From Klebsiella quasivariicola (GTDB taxonomy: Bacteria > Pseudomonadota > Gammaproteobacteria > Enterobacterales > Enterobacteriaceae): a stretch of DNA of 64,000 nt. Of the stretch, positions 44,316-54,087 are shown one piece after another; within the stretch, counting starts at the first letter, position 1, and every line of letters starts with the position of its first letter. Made by a program: the position numbers and the translations under genes. Where the stretch lies: positions 2,976,001 through 3,040,000 of the forward strand of contig NZ_CP022823.1 of the NCBI RefSeq assembly GCF_002269255.1. The letters run 5' to 3'. Below the pieces are notes generated by a model. It was not told the origin of the DNA, made no database searches, and saw only the letters and a program-made list of their open reading frames with translations.

Positions 44316-45755
44316 TCAGGCCTGCAGATAGACCACCTGGGTCTGCAGGTACTCGTTCAGTCCGTGGCGGCCGTCAGCGCCGCCGATCCCCGATTTACGC
44401 CAGCCGGCGTGGAAACCCTGCATCGCCTCAAAGTTCTCGCGGTTGATATAGGTTTCGCCGAATTTCAGCCCCTTAATTGCCTTCATCGCCACGTTCAGAT
44501 CGCGGGTATAGATTGAGGAGGTCAGGCCATAATCGCTGTCATTGGCCATCGCCAGCGCCTCGTCGAGGGTCGAAAACGCCACCACCGGCAGCACCGGTCC
44601 GAAGGTTTCTTCGTGGATAATATCCATCTCCTGGCGTACATCCAGCAGCAGGGTCGGCGGATAAAAATAGCCTTTGCCCTCCAGCGGCTGGCCGCCCAGC
44701 GCCACCCGCGCCCCCTGCGCCACCGCCTTCGCCACTTTGCCCGCCACCTGGTCCCGCGCCGCCGCATTGATCAGCGGCCCCATCGCGATGTCGTCCCGCG
44801 CCGCCGGATCGCCAAACTGCACGGCCTTCATCGCCTCGCCGAGACGGTTAACGAAGCGGTCGTAAATACCCTGCTGGACATAGACCCGCTCGACGCAGTT
44901 ACACACCTGCCCGGTATTAATCGCCCGCGAGTCCACCACCGCCTTCACCGCCAGCTCCAGATCCGCATCGTCCATCACAATCGCTGGCGCTTTACCGCCG
45001 AGCTCGAGGCACACTTTGGTGATATTTTTCGCCGCGGCGGCCATGATTTTCTCCCCTGCCGCCACGCTGCCGGTCATGCTGACCATCGCCACCTTCGGAT
45101 TACCGGCCAGCTCCTGACCAACGGTTTCTCCGCGGCCGAGCACCAGGTTAAAGACCCCTTTCGGCAGCCCAACCTGATGGACAATCTCGGCAAAGGCGAT
45201 GGCATTATTGGGCGTAAATTCGCTGGGCTTAATGACGATGGTATTCCCGGTGATCAGGGCCGGGGCCAGCTTGCGGGCGATAAGAAAGAACGGGAAGTTC
45301 CACGGCAGGATCCCGGTAGTCACCCCCAGCGCGCGTTTAAAGACGAGGATATTCTCCCCGGGGCGATCGCTCTGCACGATCTCGCCTTCGTAACGCCGCG
45401 CCCATTCGGCCATATAGTCGAGATAGTCCGCGGTGAACGCGACCTCCACCGCCGCCAGCTGCTGGATCTTGCCGCCTTCAGCCACGATCAGCCCGGCGAT
45501 GTCGTCGGCACGCTGGCGGATACCCGCGGCAATTTTGCGCAGCCAGCCCGCGCGCTCAATGGCCGGCAGCGCTTCCCAGGCCGGCTGGGCGCGCTCCGCC
45601 GCGTCAATCGCCAGCCGCGCCTCTTCGGCGGTCCCGTCCGGGATCCGCGACAGCAGCGCTTCGGTCGCCGGGTTAAGCACGTCGATCCAGCCGTCGCCGC
45701 GACCGGAAACGAACTGGCCATCAATATACATCGGGTGTTGAACGGGTGCTGTCAT
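44316..45755 (-). CDS. aldA: Lactaldehyde / glycolaldehyde dehydrogenase
   Basis: 479 residues, the E. coli length, starting MTAPVQHPMYIDGQFV; AGGAGCAG precedes this ATG, and the frame extends to 45836. Catalytic Glu in CLELGGKAPAIV, catalytic Cys in NTGQVCNCVERVYV, and the NAD site in ILPWNFPFFLIARK. It oxidises L-lactaldehyde (fucose/rhamnose use) and glycolaldehyde. A CRP-like site lies upstream at 45850-45865. Confidence 0.96.
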   Translation of the reverse strand: MTAPVQHPMYIDGQFVSGRGDGWIDVLNPATEALLSRIPDGTAEEARLAIDAAERAQPAWEALPAIERAGWLRKIAAGIRQRADDIAGLIVAEGGKIQQLAAVEVAFTADYLDYMAEWARRYEGEIVQSDRPGENILVFKRALGVTTGILPWNFPFFLIARKLAPALITGNTIVIKPSEFTPNNAIAFAEIVHQVGLPKGVFNLVLGRGETVGQELAGNPKVAMVSMTGSVAAGEKIMAAAAKNITKVCLELGGKAPAIVMDDADLELAVKAVVDSRAINTGQVCNCVERVYVQQGIYDRFVNRLGEAMKAVQFGDPAARDDIAMGPLINAAARDQVAGKVAKAVAQGARVALGGQPLEGKGYFYPPTLLLDVRQEMDIIHEETFGPVLPVVAFSTLDEALAMANDSDYGLTSSIYTRDLNVAMKAIKGLKFGETYINRENFEAMQGFHAGWRKSGIGGADGRHGLNEYLQTQVVYLQA

Positions 45756-45849
45756 GGCTGCTCCTGTGGTGCATTTGTATTTAACAAGTGATTTTTTTGT
45801 TAAATATCGAGCGGATAAGCCGCCGTTTCGCAGCACATTAGCGCCGTTC

Positions 45850-45865
45850 TGTGAGCTAATTCATA
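45850..45865. promoter_or_regulatory. Candidate CRP site upstream of aldA
   Basis: TGTGA-GCTAAT-TCATA, 9 of 10 half-site bases, 95 bases upstream of the aldA start. aldA is CRP-activated in E. coli. Confidence 0.5.
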
Positions 45866-45910
45866 AAAATGGGCCTAATGCACCCGTTTTAAGTTACATT
45901 TCAATAACAC

Positions 45911-45952
45911 AAAATGCCCGTTTGCGACGAATCTGCCGTAAACGGGCATTTT
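45911..45952 (-). terminator. Terminator after ydcF
   Basis: 13-bp stem AAAATGCCCGTTT/AAACGGGCATTTT (45911-45923 with 45940-45952), beginning at the ydcF stop codon. It separates ydcF from aldA on the same strand. Confidence 0.8.
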
Positions 45953-46753
45953 TCAGCCGAGGGTTCGCACCTGCAGCGCCCCGGCAAGCCGGGCGTCCTC
46001 CCGCAGCTGTCGCCAGGCATCGACGACCTCCGGCGGAAAGGTGACGTGGCAGATGAAGTCTTTCCCGCGCGGGCCGTATCCGTCAGGCGTATCCTGCAGA
46101 CGGGGCAGCTCGCCCAGCAGCAGCGCCAGGTAGCGGGTAACCGGCCAGAGCCCCGTCCCGCCGCCCGCGAACCCCAGCTGGCCATCGGTCTGCTCCAGCA
46201 CCGGCGAGCAGCCGGGAAAGCTCAGCCACTGTGGCGGCGTCGTCGCCCCCTGCCAGACGCGGGCGAAGGTAGCCATGGTTCGCCGCTGCATGGTGGGGTC
46301 CTGAATGACGATCCCGCGACGATGAGGGATCCCCCGGCTCTCCAGCGTGTTCCGGGTAAAACGGGCGTTCTCGCCGCAGTTGGTCGACTGGTCCTCCACC
46401 ACCAGCCGCGAGCGTGGAATGTGCCAGTAGTCATGAGCAATATCGGCCAGAATATGCGCTTCCGGACGCCCCGCCACCGGCAATGTACGGTAACGGGGAT
46501 CCTGGCGCACCGCCTCGTAGAGATAGTTCGTAGAATGTCCCACGCCGCCGCTGATCAGCAGCGGGACTTCCCGTTTAGCCGCCAGCCGACAGGCGGCGTC
46601 AATGGTCGGGATCACGGCATTGCCGGCCAGCACCATCACGTCCACTTCCGGCATCGCGGGCAGTGTCGCCAGATCGTCCTGCGCCAGCCAGGCGCCGACC
46701 TGGTTAGCCGCCGCCAGCGTCGCTGCCGACAGCAGAGGAAATTGTTCTGCCAT
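45953..46753 (-). CDS. ydcF: DUF218 family protein YdcF
   Basis: 266 residues from the Met with AAAGGAGACAG upstream; the frame runs back to 47017 without support. DUF218 core: VDVMVLAGNAVIPTIDAACR, PLLISGGVGHSTNYLY, VEDQSTNCGENARFTRNTLE and QDPTMQRRTMATF. E. coli YdcF binds S-adenosylmethionine; its enzymatic role is unknown. Divergent from the transporter at 47134. Confidence 0.93.
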   Translation of the reverse strand: MAEQFPLLSAATLAAANQVGAWLAQDDLATLPAMPEVDVMVLAGNAVIPTIDAACRLAAKREVPLLISGGVGHSTNYLYEAVRQDPRYRTLPVAGRPEAHILADIAHDYWHIPRSRLVVEDQSTNCGENARFTRNTLESRGIPHRRGIVIQDPTMQRRTMATFARVWQGATTPPQWLSFPGCSPVLEQTDGQLGFAGGGTGLWPVTRYLALLLGELPRLQDTPDGYGPRGKDFICHVTFPPEVVDAWRQLREDARLAGALQVRTLG

Positions 46754-47133
46754 TCTGTCTCCTTTAATCCCTCTCAGCCGATCGGAGAGGATGCATTCGC
46801 CATCATAAACGCCGCCTCGCGGGAGGCAAAGCGGCGTCGATTTGTAACCATTTTGAAATAACAAGAAACATCTAAAAACAGGCGGGTTGCACCTGAACAA
46901 CTCACTATGAAAATAACAAAAAACAGCAAAATCAGGTGGAAAATAAAAAATAGCTTCGCGGTTACACCAGTCCATAGCGCGCCATAACGCCCAGTTTGCC
47001 AGCGCTGAACTTGCCAATTGTAACCTTCACCCCTAAGTTGCTTAACAATTACACAACCTTTTCACACCGGGTTGCACCCTGCACGCACAGAGTGACACCT
47101 GACCTATTTACCGTCGCGGGAGAACGTTTCGTA
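46754..47133. other. Divergent intergenic region ydcF / MHS transporter
   Basis: 380 bases, with an AT-rich middle (46850-46950). It must hold both promoters. I see no confident operator and no small gene. Confidence 0.45.
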
Positions 47134-48458
47134 ATGAGCAATCCACAAGACAACACTGCATACATTCTGCAGAAATCAAGAAGGTCCTGATCGCGAGCCT
47201 GACAGGCAGCGCCATCGAATGGTTCGATTATTTTCTCTATGGCACCGCCGCCGCGCTGGTGTTCAACAAAATCTTCTTTCCGATGGTCGACCCGGTCATC
47301 GGCCTGATCCTCTCCTGGCTCTCCTTCTCGCTGACCTTTTTTATCCGCCCCATCGGCGGGGTCATTTTCGCCCATATCGGCGATCGCATCGGCCGCAAGA
47401 AGACGCTGGTGCTGACCCTGTCGCTGATGGGCAGCGCCACGGTGGCGATCGGCCTGCTTCCCACCTATGAGATGGTGGGCCTGTGGGCGCCCGCCCTGCT
47501 GATTACCCTGCGCATTATTCAGGGCATGGGTATCGGCGGTGAATGGGGCGGCGCGCTGTTGCTGGCCTACGAATACGCGCCGGAAAAGCGGAAAGGCTTT
47601 TTCGGCAGTATTCCCCAGGCCGGCGTGACGATCGGCATGCTGATGGCGACGTTTATCGTCTCGCTGATGACCCTGTTCGATGAGGCACAGTTTCTCGCCT
47701 GGGGCTGGCGCATACCGTTCCTGCTCAGCTCCGTTCTCGTTTTTCTCGGCCTGTGGATCCGCAAAGATATCGACGAAACCCCCGCCTTTAAGCAGGTGAA
47801 AAAATCCGGCCAGGTAGCGAAAGCCCCGCTGCGCGAAACGCTTAAGCACCACTGGCGCGAAGTGCTGATTGCCGCCGGTCTGAAGGTGGTGGAGACCGCG
47901 CCCTTCTATATTTTCTCCACCTTTGTGGTCAGCTATGCCACCACCACCCTGAGCTATCAGAAGTCGCAGGCGCTGGAATCCGTGACCCTGGGCGCGCTGG
48001 TGGCCACCGTGATGATCCCGCTGATGGGGCTGCTGTCAGACAAGGTGGGGCGGCAAAAGATGTATACCCTGAGCGTGGTGCTGCTGGGGCTGTTTATCGT
48101 TCCGTGGTTCCTGCTGCTCGACACCGGCACCAACTGGGGCATCATGCTGGCGACGGTCGTTGCCTTCGGCATCCTGTGGGCGCCGGTAACTGCGGTGCTC
48201 GGCACCTTGTGCTCTGAGATTTTCAGCGCCAATGTGCGCTATACCGGGATCACCCTCGGCTACCAGCTGGGTGCCGCGCTGGCCGGGGGCACCGCGCCGC
48301 TTATCGCCACCGGTCTGCTGGCAAAATATGACGGGGACTGGCGGCCGGTGGCCGTTTATCTGGGCGTAACGGTGGTGATTTCGCTGCTGGCAATTTTCTG
48401 CGCCAGCCGGATGAAGTCCGCGCCGGGTGCGGCCCCTTCCCGGGCGGAAAGCGCCTAA
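47134..48458 (+). pseudogene. MHS-type MFS metabolite:proton symporter, frameshifted near codon 11
   Basis: The ATG at 47134 opens MSNPQDNTAYI and then runs into a stop after 18 codons. The downstream frame (AEIKKVLIASLTGSAIEWFD...) encodes a normal metabolite:H+ symporter N-terminus. One added T in ATTCT (47165-47168) would give NTAYISAEIKKVL and a 441-residue protein. The MFS signature GDRIGRKKTLVLTLSLMGSA and MHS motif RIIQGMGIGGEWGGALLL are intact. An internal ATG at 47259 would lack the first membrane helix. Relatives carry shikimate, alpha-ketoglutarate, proline/betaine or similar; the substrate is unknown. REP repeats follow. Confidence 0.8.
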
Positions 48459-48486
48459 CCGCCGCCGTCTGGGCAGGTAGCGTGCC

Positions 48487-48757
48487 GACTATCCCGCCCG
48501 GCGGCGCTGCGCTTGCGCGGGCCTACAGAGGGAGATCACGCCGCGGGGGATACCGCTCATCCCAGGTCCGGTAAGCATGTAGGCCCGGTAAAGCGCCAGC
48601 CGCCACCGGGCAGTAAAGCCGCTACGGAACCGACTATCCTGCCCGGCGGCGCTGCGCTTGCGCGGGCCTACAGGGGGGATCATACCGTGAGGGATACCGC
48701 TCATCCCAGGTCCGGTAAGCATGTAGGCCCGGTAAGGCGCCAGCCGCCACCGGGCAG
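48487..48757. repeat. Tandemly duplicated BIME (REP pair) block
   Basis: Two copies of a unit of about 127 bases with period 145: 48487-48613 and 48632-48757. Each has the REP arm CCCGGCGGCGCTGCGCTTGC and an inverse arm ending GCCGCCACCGGGCAG, with the shared filler GGATACCGCTCATCCCAGGT between. REP arms are the same family as those at 14044-14146. It fills the gap between convergent transporter and permease genes and probably acts as an mRNA-end barrier. Confidence 0.85.
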
Positions 48758-48812
48758 AAACAGACGTAACGTCTTCACCTCCTGCTTAGCCGGCCAGGTT
48801 GGCCGGCGAGTG

Positions 48813-50243
48813 TCAGGCGCTCTGGTTATCCAGTGTCAGTTGCCCCTCACGCCGCTGCTTCAGCTTCCAGAAGCCCCACAGGGCAATAAACCACAGCGGA
48901 GAAGCCAACAGCGCCAGCAGCGTGTCCGGGTCAAAGATCATGATGAAGATGGCGAAGGCGAAGAACAGCAGGCTCACCCAGCTCATCACCACCCCGGCAG
49001 GCATCTTAAAGATCGACCCGGCGTGCAGGTCCGGACGCTGACGGCGATAGACCAGATAGGCCACGAGGATCATCCCCCAGCTGAACACCACCATAATCGC
49101 CGCCAGGGTCGAGACGATGGTGAACAAGGTCATCACGTTCGGCACCAGGAACAGCAGCAGCGTGCCGATCAGCATGCAGAAGCAGGAGAACAGCAGGCTA
49201 CGCACCGGGATGCGGGTATTGCGCGACAGGATGCGAAACTGCCAGTGCGCATGCTTCTCCACCGACAGGCCGTACAGCATGCGGGTGCTGGAGAAGACGC
49301 CGCTGTTGGCCGAGGACATCGCCGAGGTCAGCGCCACGAAGTTAATCACCGCCGCGGCGGCAGGCAGCCCGGCCTTGGCAAACAGCGTCACGAACGGACT
49401 GGTCTCCGCCGATACCCCCGGCCAGGAGGCGACGGCGATAATCACCACCATCGACAGCAGATAGAAGATGATAATCCGCTGCGGCAGAGCATTGATCGCC
49501 TTGGGCAAAATGCGCTGCGGATCGCGGGTCTCCGCCGTCATGGTGCCCAGCAGCTCAATGCCGGTAAAGGAGAAGATCGCTATCTGGAAGCCGGCGAAAA
49601 AACCGGTGATACCGTGAGGCATAAAAGCCGTCGGGTCGGTAAGATGGCTGAGAGAAGCCGTCACGCCGTCCGGAGAAGTCCAGCCAGTGGCAATCATCCA
49701 GCCGCCGGTGCCGATCAGGGCGATAATGGTGATCACCTTGATCAGGGCGAACCAGAACTCCGCCTCGCCAAACATTTTCACCGACAGCAGGTTAAGCAGG
49801 AACAGGATCGCCAGCATGCTGAGGGCCGGCATCCATGCCGACAGTTCCGGGAACCAGTACTGCATATAGCTCCCGCAGACCACCACGTCGGCAATGCAGG
49901 TCACTACCCAGCTTAGCCAGTAGGTCCAGCCGAGGTAAAAGCTGGCCTGCGGCCCGAGATACTCGCCGACAAAGTCGGCAAACGAGCGGTAGTCATGGCG
50001 GGTGAGCAGCAGCTCCCCCATCGCCCGCATCACCATATAGGTAAAGAACCCGACCAGCACATAGATCACCAGAATCGAGGTGCCGGCGACGGCGATGTTG
50101 CGCCCCGCCCCCATAAACAGCCCGGTGCCGATGGCGCCCCCGAGGGCAATCATTTGAATGTGGCGGGCGCCGAGCCCGCGTTTAAGCTGTGACGCGCCCT
50201 CACCTCCGGCGGCAGGAGACGCCTGATGTTGATGTTCAGTCAT
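48813..50243 (-). CDS. Amino-acid permease (AAT family, CycA/ProY-like)
   Basis: 476 residues with 12 predicted helices. The family opening is LKRGLGARHIQMIALGGAIGTGLFMGAGRNI, with FSFTGIELLGTMTAETRDPQ in TM6 and a cytoplasmic tail. It is 9 bases downstream of astE on the same strand, so it is probably the last gene of the astCADBE transcript. That context suggests arginine, ornithine or another amino acid feeding this pathway; the sequence alone places it near the D-Ala/D-Ser/Gly permease CycA. Confidence 0.88.
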   Translation of the reverse strand: MTEHQHQASPAAGGEGASQLKRGLGARHIQMIALGGAIGTGLFMGAGRNIAVAGTSILVIYVLVGFFTYMVMRAMGELLLTRHDYRSFADFVGEYLGPQASFYLGWTYWLSWVVTCIADVVVCGSYMQYWFPELSAWMPALSMLAILFLLNLLSVKMFGEAEFWFALIKVITIIALIGTGGWMIATGWTSPDGVTASLSHLTDPTAFMPHGITGFFAGFQIAIFSFTGIELLGTMTAETRDPQRILPKAINALPQRIIIFYLLSMVVIIAVASWPGVSAETSPFVTLFAKAGLPAAAAVINFVALTSAMSSANSGVFSSTRMLYGLSVEKHAHWQFRILSRNTRIPVRSLLFSCFCMLIGTLLLFLVPNVMTLFTIVSTLAAIMVVFSWGMILVAYLVYRRQRPDLHAGSIFKMPAGVVMSWVSLLFFAFAIFIMIFDPDTLLALLASPLWFIALWGFWKLKQRREGQLTLDNQSA

Positions 50244-50252
50244 GGTGTTTCC

Positions 50253-51248
50253 TCAGGCTGGTTGTGGGAGGCGAAGAGCCGCGGCGCGCAGCAGCAGCCC
50301 GGCGCGCTGACCGGTGGCGACCCCGGCATTGGGAAAGAGGATATAGGGGGCCCGGGCCTGCACCACCCACCGTTTCTCCGCCTGGCGAGCGATTTCGTAT
50401 CCCGCCGGGAGCGCGGTGAAGTTCTCAACGTTGGCCGCGAGATTAAGCGTAAATTTCCCCTCGCGCTTGATGATGCTCTCCTCGACCAGGAAGTAGTCCA
50501 CTGGCGCTTTGTCGCGCGGCGGTAGCGGCGCGTCAGAAATCCAGGCCCGGATCGCCGCGTCGGTAGCGGCGAACAGGCTGAGATCGTTGGCGCCGAACGG
50601 CATCACTTTCCCCAGCTCCAGGGTGGCGCTTTGCGCGGCGAACTTTTCGCAGGTGAAATGGGTGAAGGTGCCGCCCGCTTCGGTATGCCGCACGATGGCG
50701 TCCATCCCGCTGGCCTGCAACAGCTGGTAGAAGCCAGGCGAAAAATCCCCGGCGTGGGCCGGGAGCAGCGCAAACTGGCGATACAGCGACCCGCGAATGG
50801 CGGTATGCATATCGAGATGGCTACGGTTGACCGGACCCGCCGCATCGGCGGCGCGATAGAAGGCCTGCACCGCTTGCTCCAGCGCAAAAGCCCGCCGCGA
50901 CTCATTCCCCGGGGTGACCGCCAGATGGCGGCCGCCGAACAGGCGATTCAGGTCGTTGTGCAGATAGCGGCGTGCGGCGCGGATCGCCGGCAGGTTACCA
51001 AAGACGATCAGCAGCGCCTGAGTGAGCGGCTGCCGCCCCTGGCTCAGATCGTGGGTCAACTGCAGCAGCAGCTCCGTCGGCGCGGTCTCATTGCCATGCA
51101 CGCCCGCGGAGAGGATCGTCGCCTGGCGCCACGGCGCCGTCGGCAGCAACTGCAGGATCCCCTCGCCCAGCCAGCGGGCCTCGATGCCCGCCGGGAAGCT
51201 CCACTCCTGCAGGCGGCAGTGCAGTAAATCGTTAACCAGGTGCTCCAT
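50253..51248 (-). CDS. astE: Succinylglutamate desuccinylase
   Basis: 331 residues starting MEHLVNDLLHCRL, with AAGGAG upstream; the frame opens at 51275. Zinc-carboxypeptidase-like: ILSAGVHGNETAPTELL (His and Glu ligands), NDLNRLFGG, and the third ligand in HLDMHTAIRGS. Last step of the AST pathway: N-succinylglutamate to glutamate plus succinate. The start overlaps the astB stop region (51259) closely, an operon arrangement. Confidence 0.95.
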   Translation of the reverse strand: MEHLVNDLLHCRLQEWSFPAGIEARWLGEGILQLLPTAPWRQATILSAGVHGNETAPTELLLQLTHDLSQGRQPLTQALLIVFGNLPAIRAARRYLHNDLNRLFGGRHLAVTPGNESRRAFALEQAVQAFYRAADAAGPVNRSHLDMHTAIRGSLYRQFALLPAHAGDFSPGFYQLLQASGMDAIVRHTEAGGTFTHFTCEKFAAQSATLELGKVMPFGANDLSLFAATDAAIRAWISDAPLPPRDKAPVDYFLVEESIIKREGKFTLNLAANVENFTALPAGYEIARQAEKRWVVQARAPYILFPNAGVATGQRAGLLLRAAALRLPQPA

Positions 51249-51258
51249 CTGCCGCTCC

Positions 51259-52599
51259 TTAACGCTGAAAATCATAGACCGCGCCCAGGCGCAGGATCTG
51301 CGTCAGCTCATCCAGCGCCTGATAAACCTCGCGCAGCAGCTGCGGGTCCGCCAGATCGCGGGCGTGCAGCCGGTCGCGATAGTGTTTTTCCACCCATGCC
51401 GTCAGCTGCTGATAACGCTCGTCGTTCATCAGACTGTGGGCGTTGACCGCCTGGCGTTCAGCCTCGTTGAGCACTACCCGCAGCCGCAGACAGGCCGGGC
51501 CGCCGCCGTTGCGCATGCTTTCCCGCAGGTCAAAGACCGCCACTTCATCGATCGGCGATGCGCTGTCGGCGGCGAGGTCGCTCAGATAGCGCCAGACGTT
51601 TTCCCGCTGGCGGCACTCCTCCGGCACCACGATCAGCATCTTGCCGTCAGGTTTACTCAGCAGCTGGCTGTTGAACAGGTAAGAGGACACCGCGTCATCG
51701 AGCGACACCCGCTCGTCCGGCACTTCCACGCTGGTGAACGGGATATCCAGACTGTCGCTTTTAGCCCGTAGCGTCGCCAGCACCGTCGCCTGATCGACAA
51801 ACGCCTGCTGATGGTGGAACAGCACATGGCGATTGCTGACCGCGATGACGTCGTTGTGAAACACGCCGCGATCGATAGCCTGCGGCGCCTGCAGGGCAAA
51901 CACCGTGTAGCGCGGATCCAGCTGATGCAGGCGGGCCACCGCCTCGCTGGCCTCGAGGGTCTGCCGCGCCGGATACTTCACCGGGGCGATCCCGCCGCTG
52001 GCGCGTCGACCGTAGACAAAAAACTGCACCCCCTGTCGGTCATACTCCCGGCAGAAGCGGTTATGGTTGGCTGCCCCTTCATCGCCGAGGTCGCCATGCT
52101 GCGGCAGCGCCGCATGGTGGGCGAAGTAGCGCGGATCGGCGAACGTGGCGCCCAGGATCGCCGAGGTGGTGGGCGCCTCCTGCATACGGTGCAGCTTATT
52201 GTTCAGGTTGGCGACGGTGAAATGGACTTTGCCATCGGCGCTGTCCGCCGACGGTGAGACGGTCGCCGCATTGGCGGTCCACATCGACGAGGCGGAGCTG
52301 AAGGCGGAGAGCAGCTGCGGCGCCGCGTGGGCCGCCTGCCGGATGACCTGCTCATCGCTGCCCTGGAAACCGACTTCGCGCAGCAGACGTAGATTCGGAC
52401 GCGGCTGCGGCGGCAGAATGCCCTGCACGAAGCCGCGATCGGCAAGGGCTTTCATTTTATACAGCCCCTGCAGCGCCGCCTTTTTAGGGTTAGAGAGACC
52501 ATCGCGGTTATTTTGCGAGGCTTCATTGCCGACGGAGAGTCCGGCGTAGTGGTGCGTCGGGCCGACCAGGCCATCAAAGTTTGCTTCAAAACCAGACAT
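51259..52599 (-). CDS. astB: N-succinylarginine dihydrolase
   Basis: 446 residues (E. coli 447). N-terminus SGFEANFDGLVGPTHHYAGL then SVGNEASQ, the family signature, plus NGGGPACLRLRVVLNEAE with the catalytic Cys. Second enzyme of the AST pathway: succinylarginine to succinylornithine, 2 NH3 and CO2. 21 bases after the astD stop. Confidence 0.97.
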   Translation of the reverse strand: MSGFEANFDGLVGPTHHYAGLSVGNEASQNNRDGLSNPKKAALQGLYKMKALADRGFVQGILPPQPRPNLRLLREVGFQGSDEQVIRQAAHAAPQLLSAFSSASSMWTANAATVSPSADSADGKVHFTVANLNNKLHRMQEAPTTSAILGATFADPRYFAHHAALPQHGDLGDEGAANHNRFCREYDRQGVQFFVYGRRASGGIAPVKYPARQTLEASEAVARLHQLDPRYTVFALQAPQAIDRGVFHNDVIAVSNRHVLFHHQQAFVDQATVLATLRAKSDSLDIPFTSVEVPDERVSLDDAVSSYLFNSQLLSKPDGKMLIVVPEECRQRENVWRYLSDLAADSASPIDEVAVFDLRESMRNGGGPACLRLRVVLNEAERQAVNAHSLMNDERYQQLTAWVEKHYRDRLHARDLADPQLLREVYQALDELTQILRLGAVYDFQR

Positions 52600-52620
52600 A
52601 TGTCCTCACAGGATCCGTTA

Positions 52621-54087
52621 TCAGAATGGCAGGCCCGGCGATACCGTCGCCGGGAGCGTCAGCGTATCGCTGACCAGAGAGGCCATCGGCCAGGCACAGT
52701 AATCAGCGGCGTACCACGCTGCCGCGCGATGGTTGCCGGAGGCGCCCACCCCGCCAAACGGCGCTTTACTCGAGGCGCCGGTCAGCGGCTTGTTCCAGTT
52801 GACGATCCCGGCCCGCGCCTCGTCCGCCAGCTGTTCAAACTGCGCCGCATCGCTGGAGATCAGCCCGACGGCCAGGCCATAGCGGGTCTGGTTGGCGAGG
52901 CGAATGGCCTCCGGGAAATCGTCATAACGGATAACCGTCAGCAGCGGGCCAAAGTATTCTTCATCCGGCACCTCGATACCGGTGACGTCGACGATCCCCG
53001 GCGTCAGCACCGTGGAGTGCGGGTCGGGCTGGCGCATGCGCAGCAGCACCTTGCCGCCGAGCCCCTCCAGTTTTTGCTGCGCCGCCAGCATGTTCTGCGC
53101 GGCGTCGAGAGAAATCACTCCGCCCATAAACGGCGTGGGCTGGTCATCCCACTTGCCGGCGCGGATCTGCGCGCTGGCCGCGACCAGCCGCTGCAGCAGC
53201 GCATCCCCCTGCTCGCCGCGCGGCACGATCAGCCGGCGCGCGCAGGTGCAGCGCTGCCCGGCGGAGATAAACGCCGACTGGATAATCACATGCAGCGCCG
53301 CATCGACATCGGCCACGTCGGCGACGATCAGCGCGTTGTTGCCGCCCATCTCCAGCGCCAGCATCTTCTCCGGCTGGCCGCCGAAATAGCGATGGAAGTG
53401 GAAACCCGCCGCCGCGCTGCCGGTGAACAGTACGCCGTCGATATCACGATTTTCCAGCAGCGCCTGGCCAGTGGTTTTTCCGCCCTGCAGCAGATTGATC
53501 ACCCCGTCAGGGACGCCCGCCTGCTGCCACAGCTGGACGGTCATTTCGGCGGTGGCCGGCGTCAGCTCGCTGGGTTTAAACACGATGGTATTGCCGGCAA
53601 TCAGTGCCGGAATGATGTGCCCGTTGGGCAGGTGGCCCGGGAAGTTGTAGGGACCAAAGACCGCCATCACGCCATGCGGTTTGTGGCGCAGCTGTGCTTT
53701 TCCGTCCGGCAGCGTCGACTCGTGAAAGCCCGTCCGCTGGTGATAGGCCTCGATGGAGATCGCGGCCTTGCCGATCATCGCCTGTACTTCGGTGCGGGTC
53801 TCCCACAGCGGCTTGCTGGTCTCCCGGGAAATCAGGGTCGCCAGCGCCTCTTTATGTGTCTCCAGCAGCGCGGCAAAACGCTCCACCACGGCAATACGCT
53901 CGGCCAGCGGCCGGTGCGACCAGGGGTAAAATGCCGCGCGCGCCGCGGCGCAGGCCGCCTGGACGTCGTCGGCACCCGCGCTGGCCGCCTGCCACAGCAG
54001 CGACTGATCCTCCGGGGCCAGTTTGCTCATCGTTGCCCCACTGCCCGCCTGCCACTGCCCGGCTATAAACTGTGCTTTTACCGCCAT
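52621..54087 (-). CDS. astD: Succinylglutamate-semialdehyde dehydrogenase
   Basis: 488 residues of the aldehyde dehydrogenase superfamily. FGPYNFPGHLPNGHIIPALI (cofactor site), LALEMGGNNALIV (catalytic Glu) and SAGQRCTCARRLIVP (catalytic Cys). NAD-dependent fourth step of the pathway. Its start lies inside the end of astA (10-base overlap). Confidence 0.97.
   Translation of the reverse strand: MAVKAQFIAGQWQAGSGATMSKLAPEDQSLLWQAASAGADDVQAACAAARAAFYPWSHRPLAERIAVVERFAALLETHKEALATLISRETSKPLWETRTEVQAMIGKAAISIEAYHQRTGFHESTLPDGKAQLRHKPHGVMAVFGPYNFPGHLPNGHIIPALIAGNTIVFKPSELTPATAEMTVQLWQQAGVPDGVINLLQGGKTTGQALLENRDIDGVLFTGSAAAGFHFHRYFGGQPEKMLALEMGGNNALIVADVADVDAALHVIIQSAFISAGQRCTCARRLIVPRGEQGDALLQRLVAASAQIRAGKWDDQPTPFMGGVISLDAAQNMLAAQQKLEGLGGKVLLRMRQPDPHSTVLTPGIVDVTGIEVPDEEYFGPLLTVIRYDDFPEAIRLANQTRYGLAVGLISSDAAQFEQLADEARAGIVNWNKPLTGASSKAPFGGVGASGNHRAAAWYAADYCAWPMASLVSDTLTLPATVSPGLPF

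Noticed and set aside
47259..48458. Intact transporter starting at the ATG at 47259
   Set aside because: This would lack the first membrane helix, and a conserved MHS N-terminus lies upstream in the same frame without a start codon.
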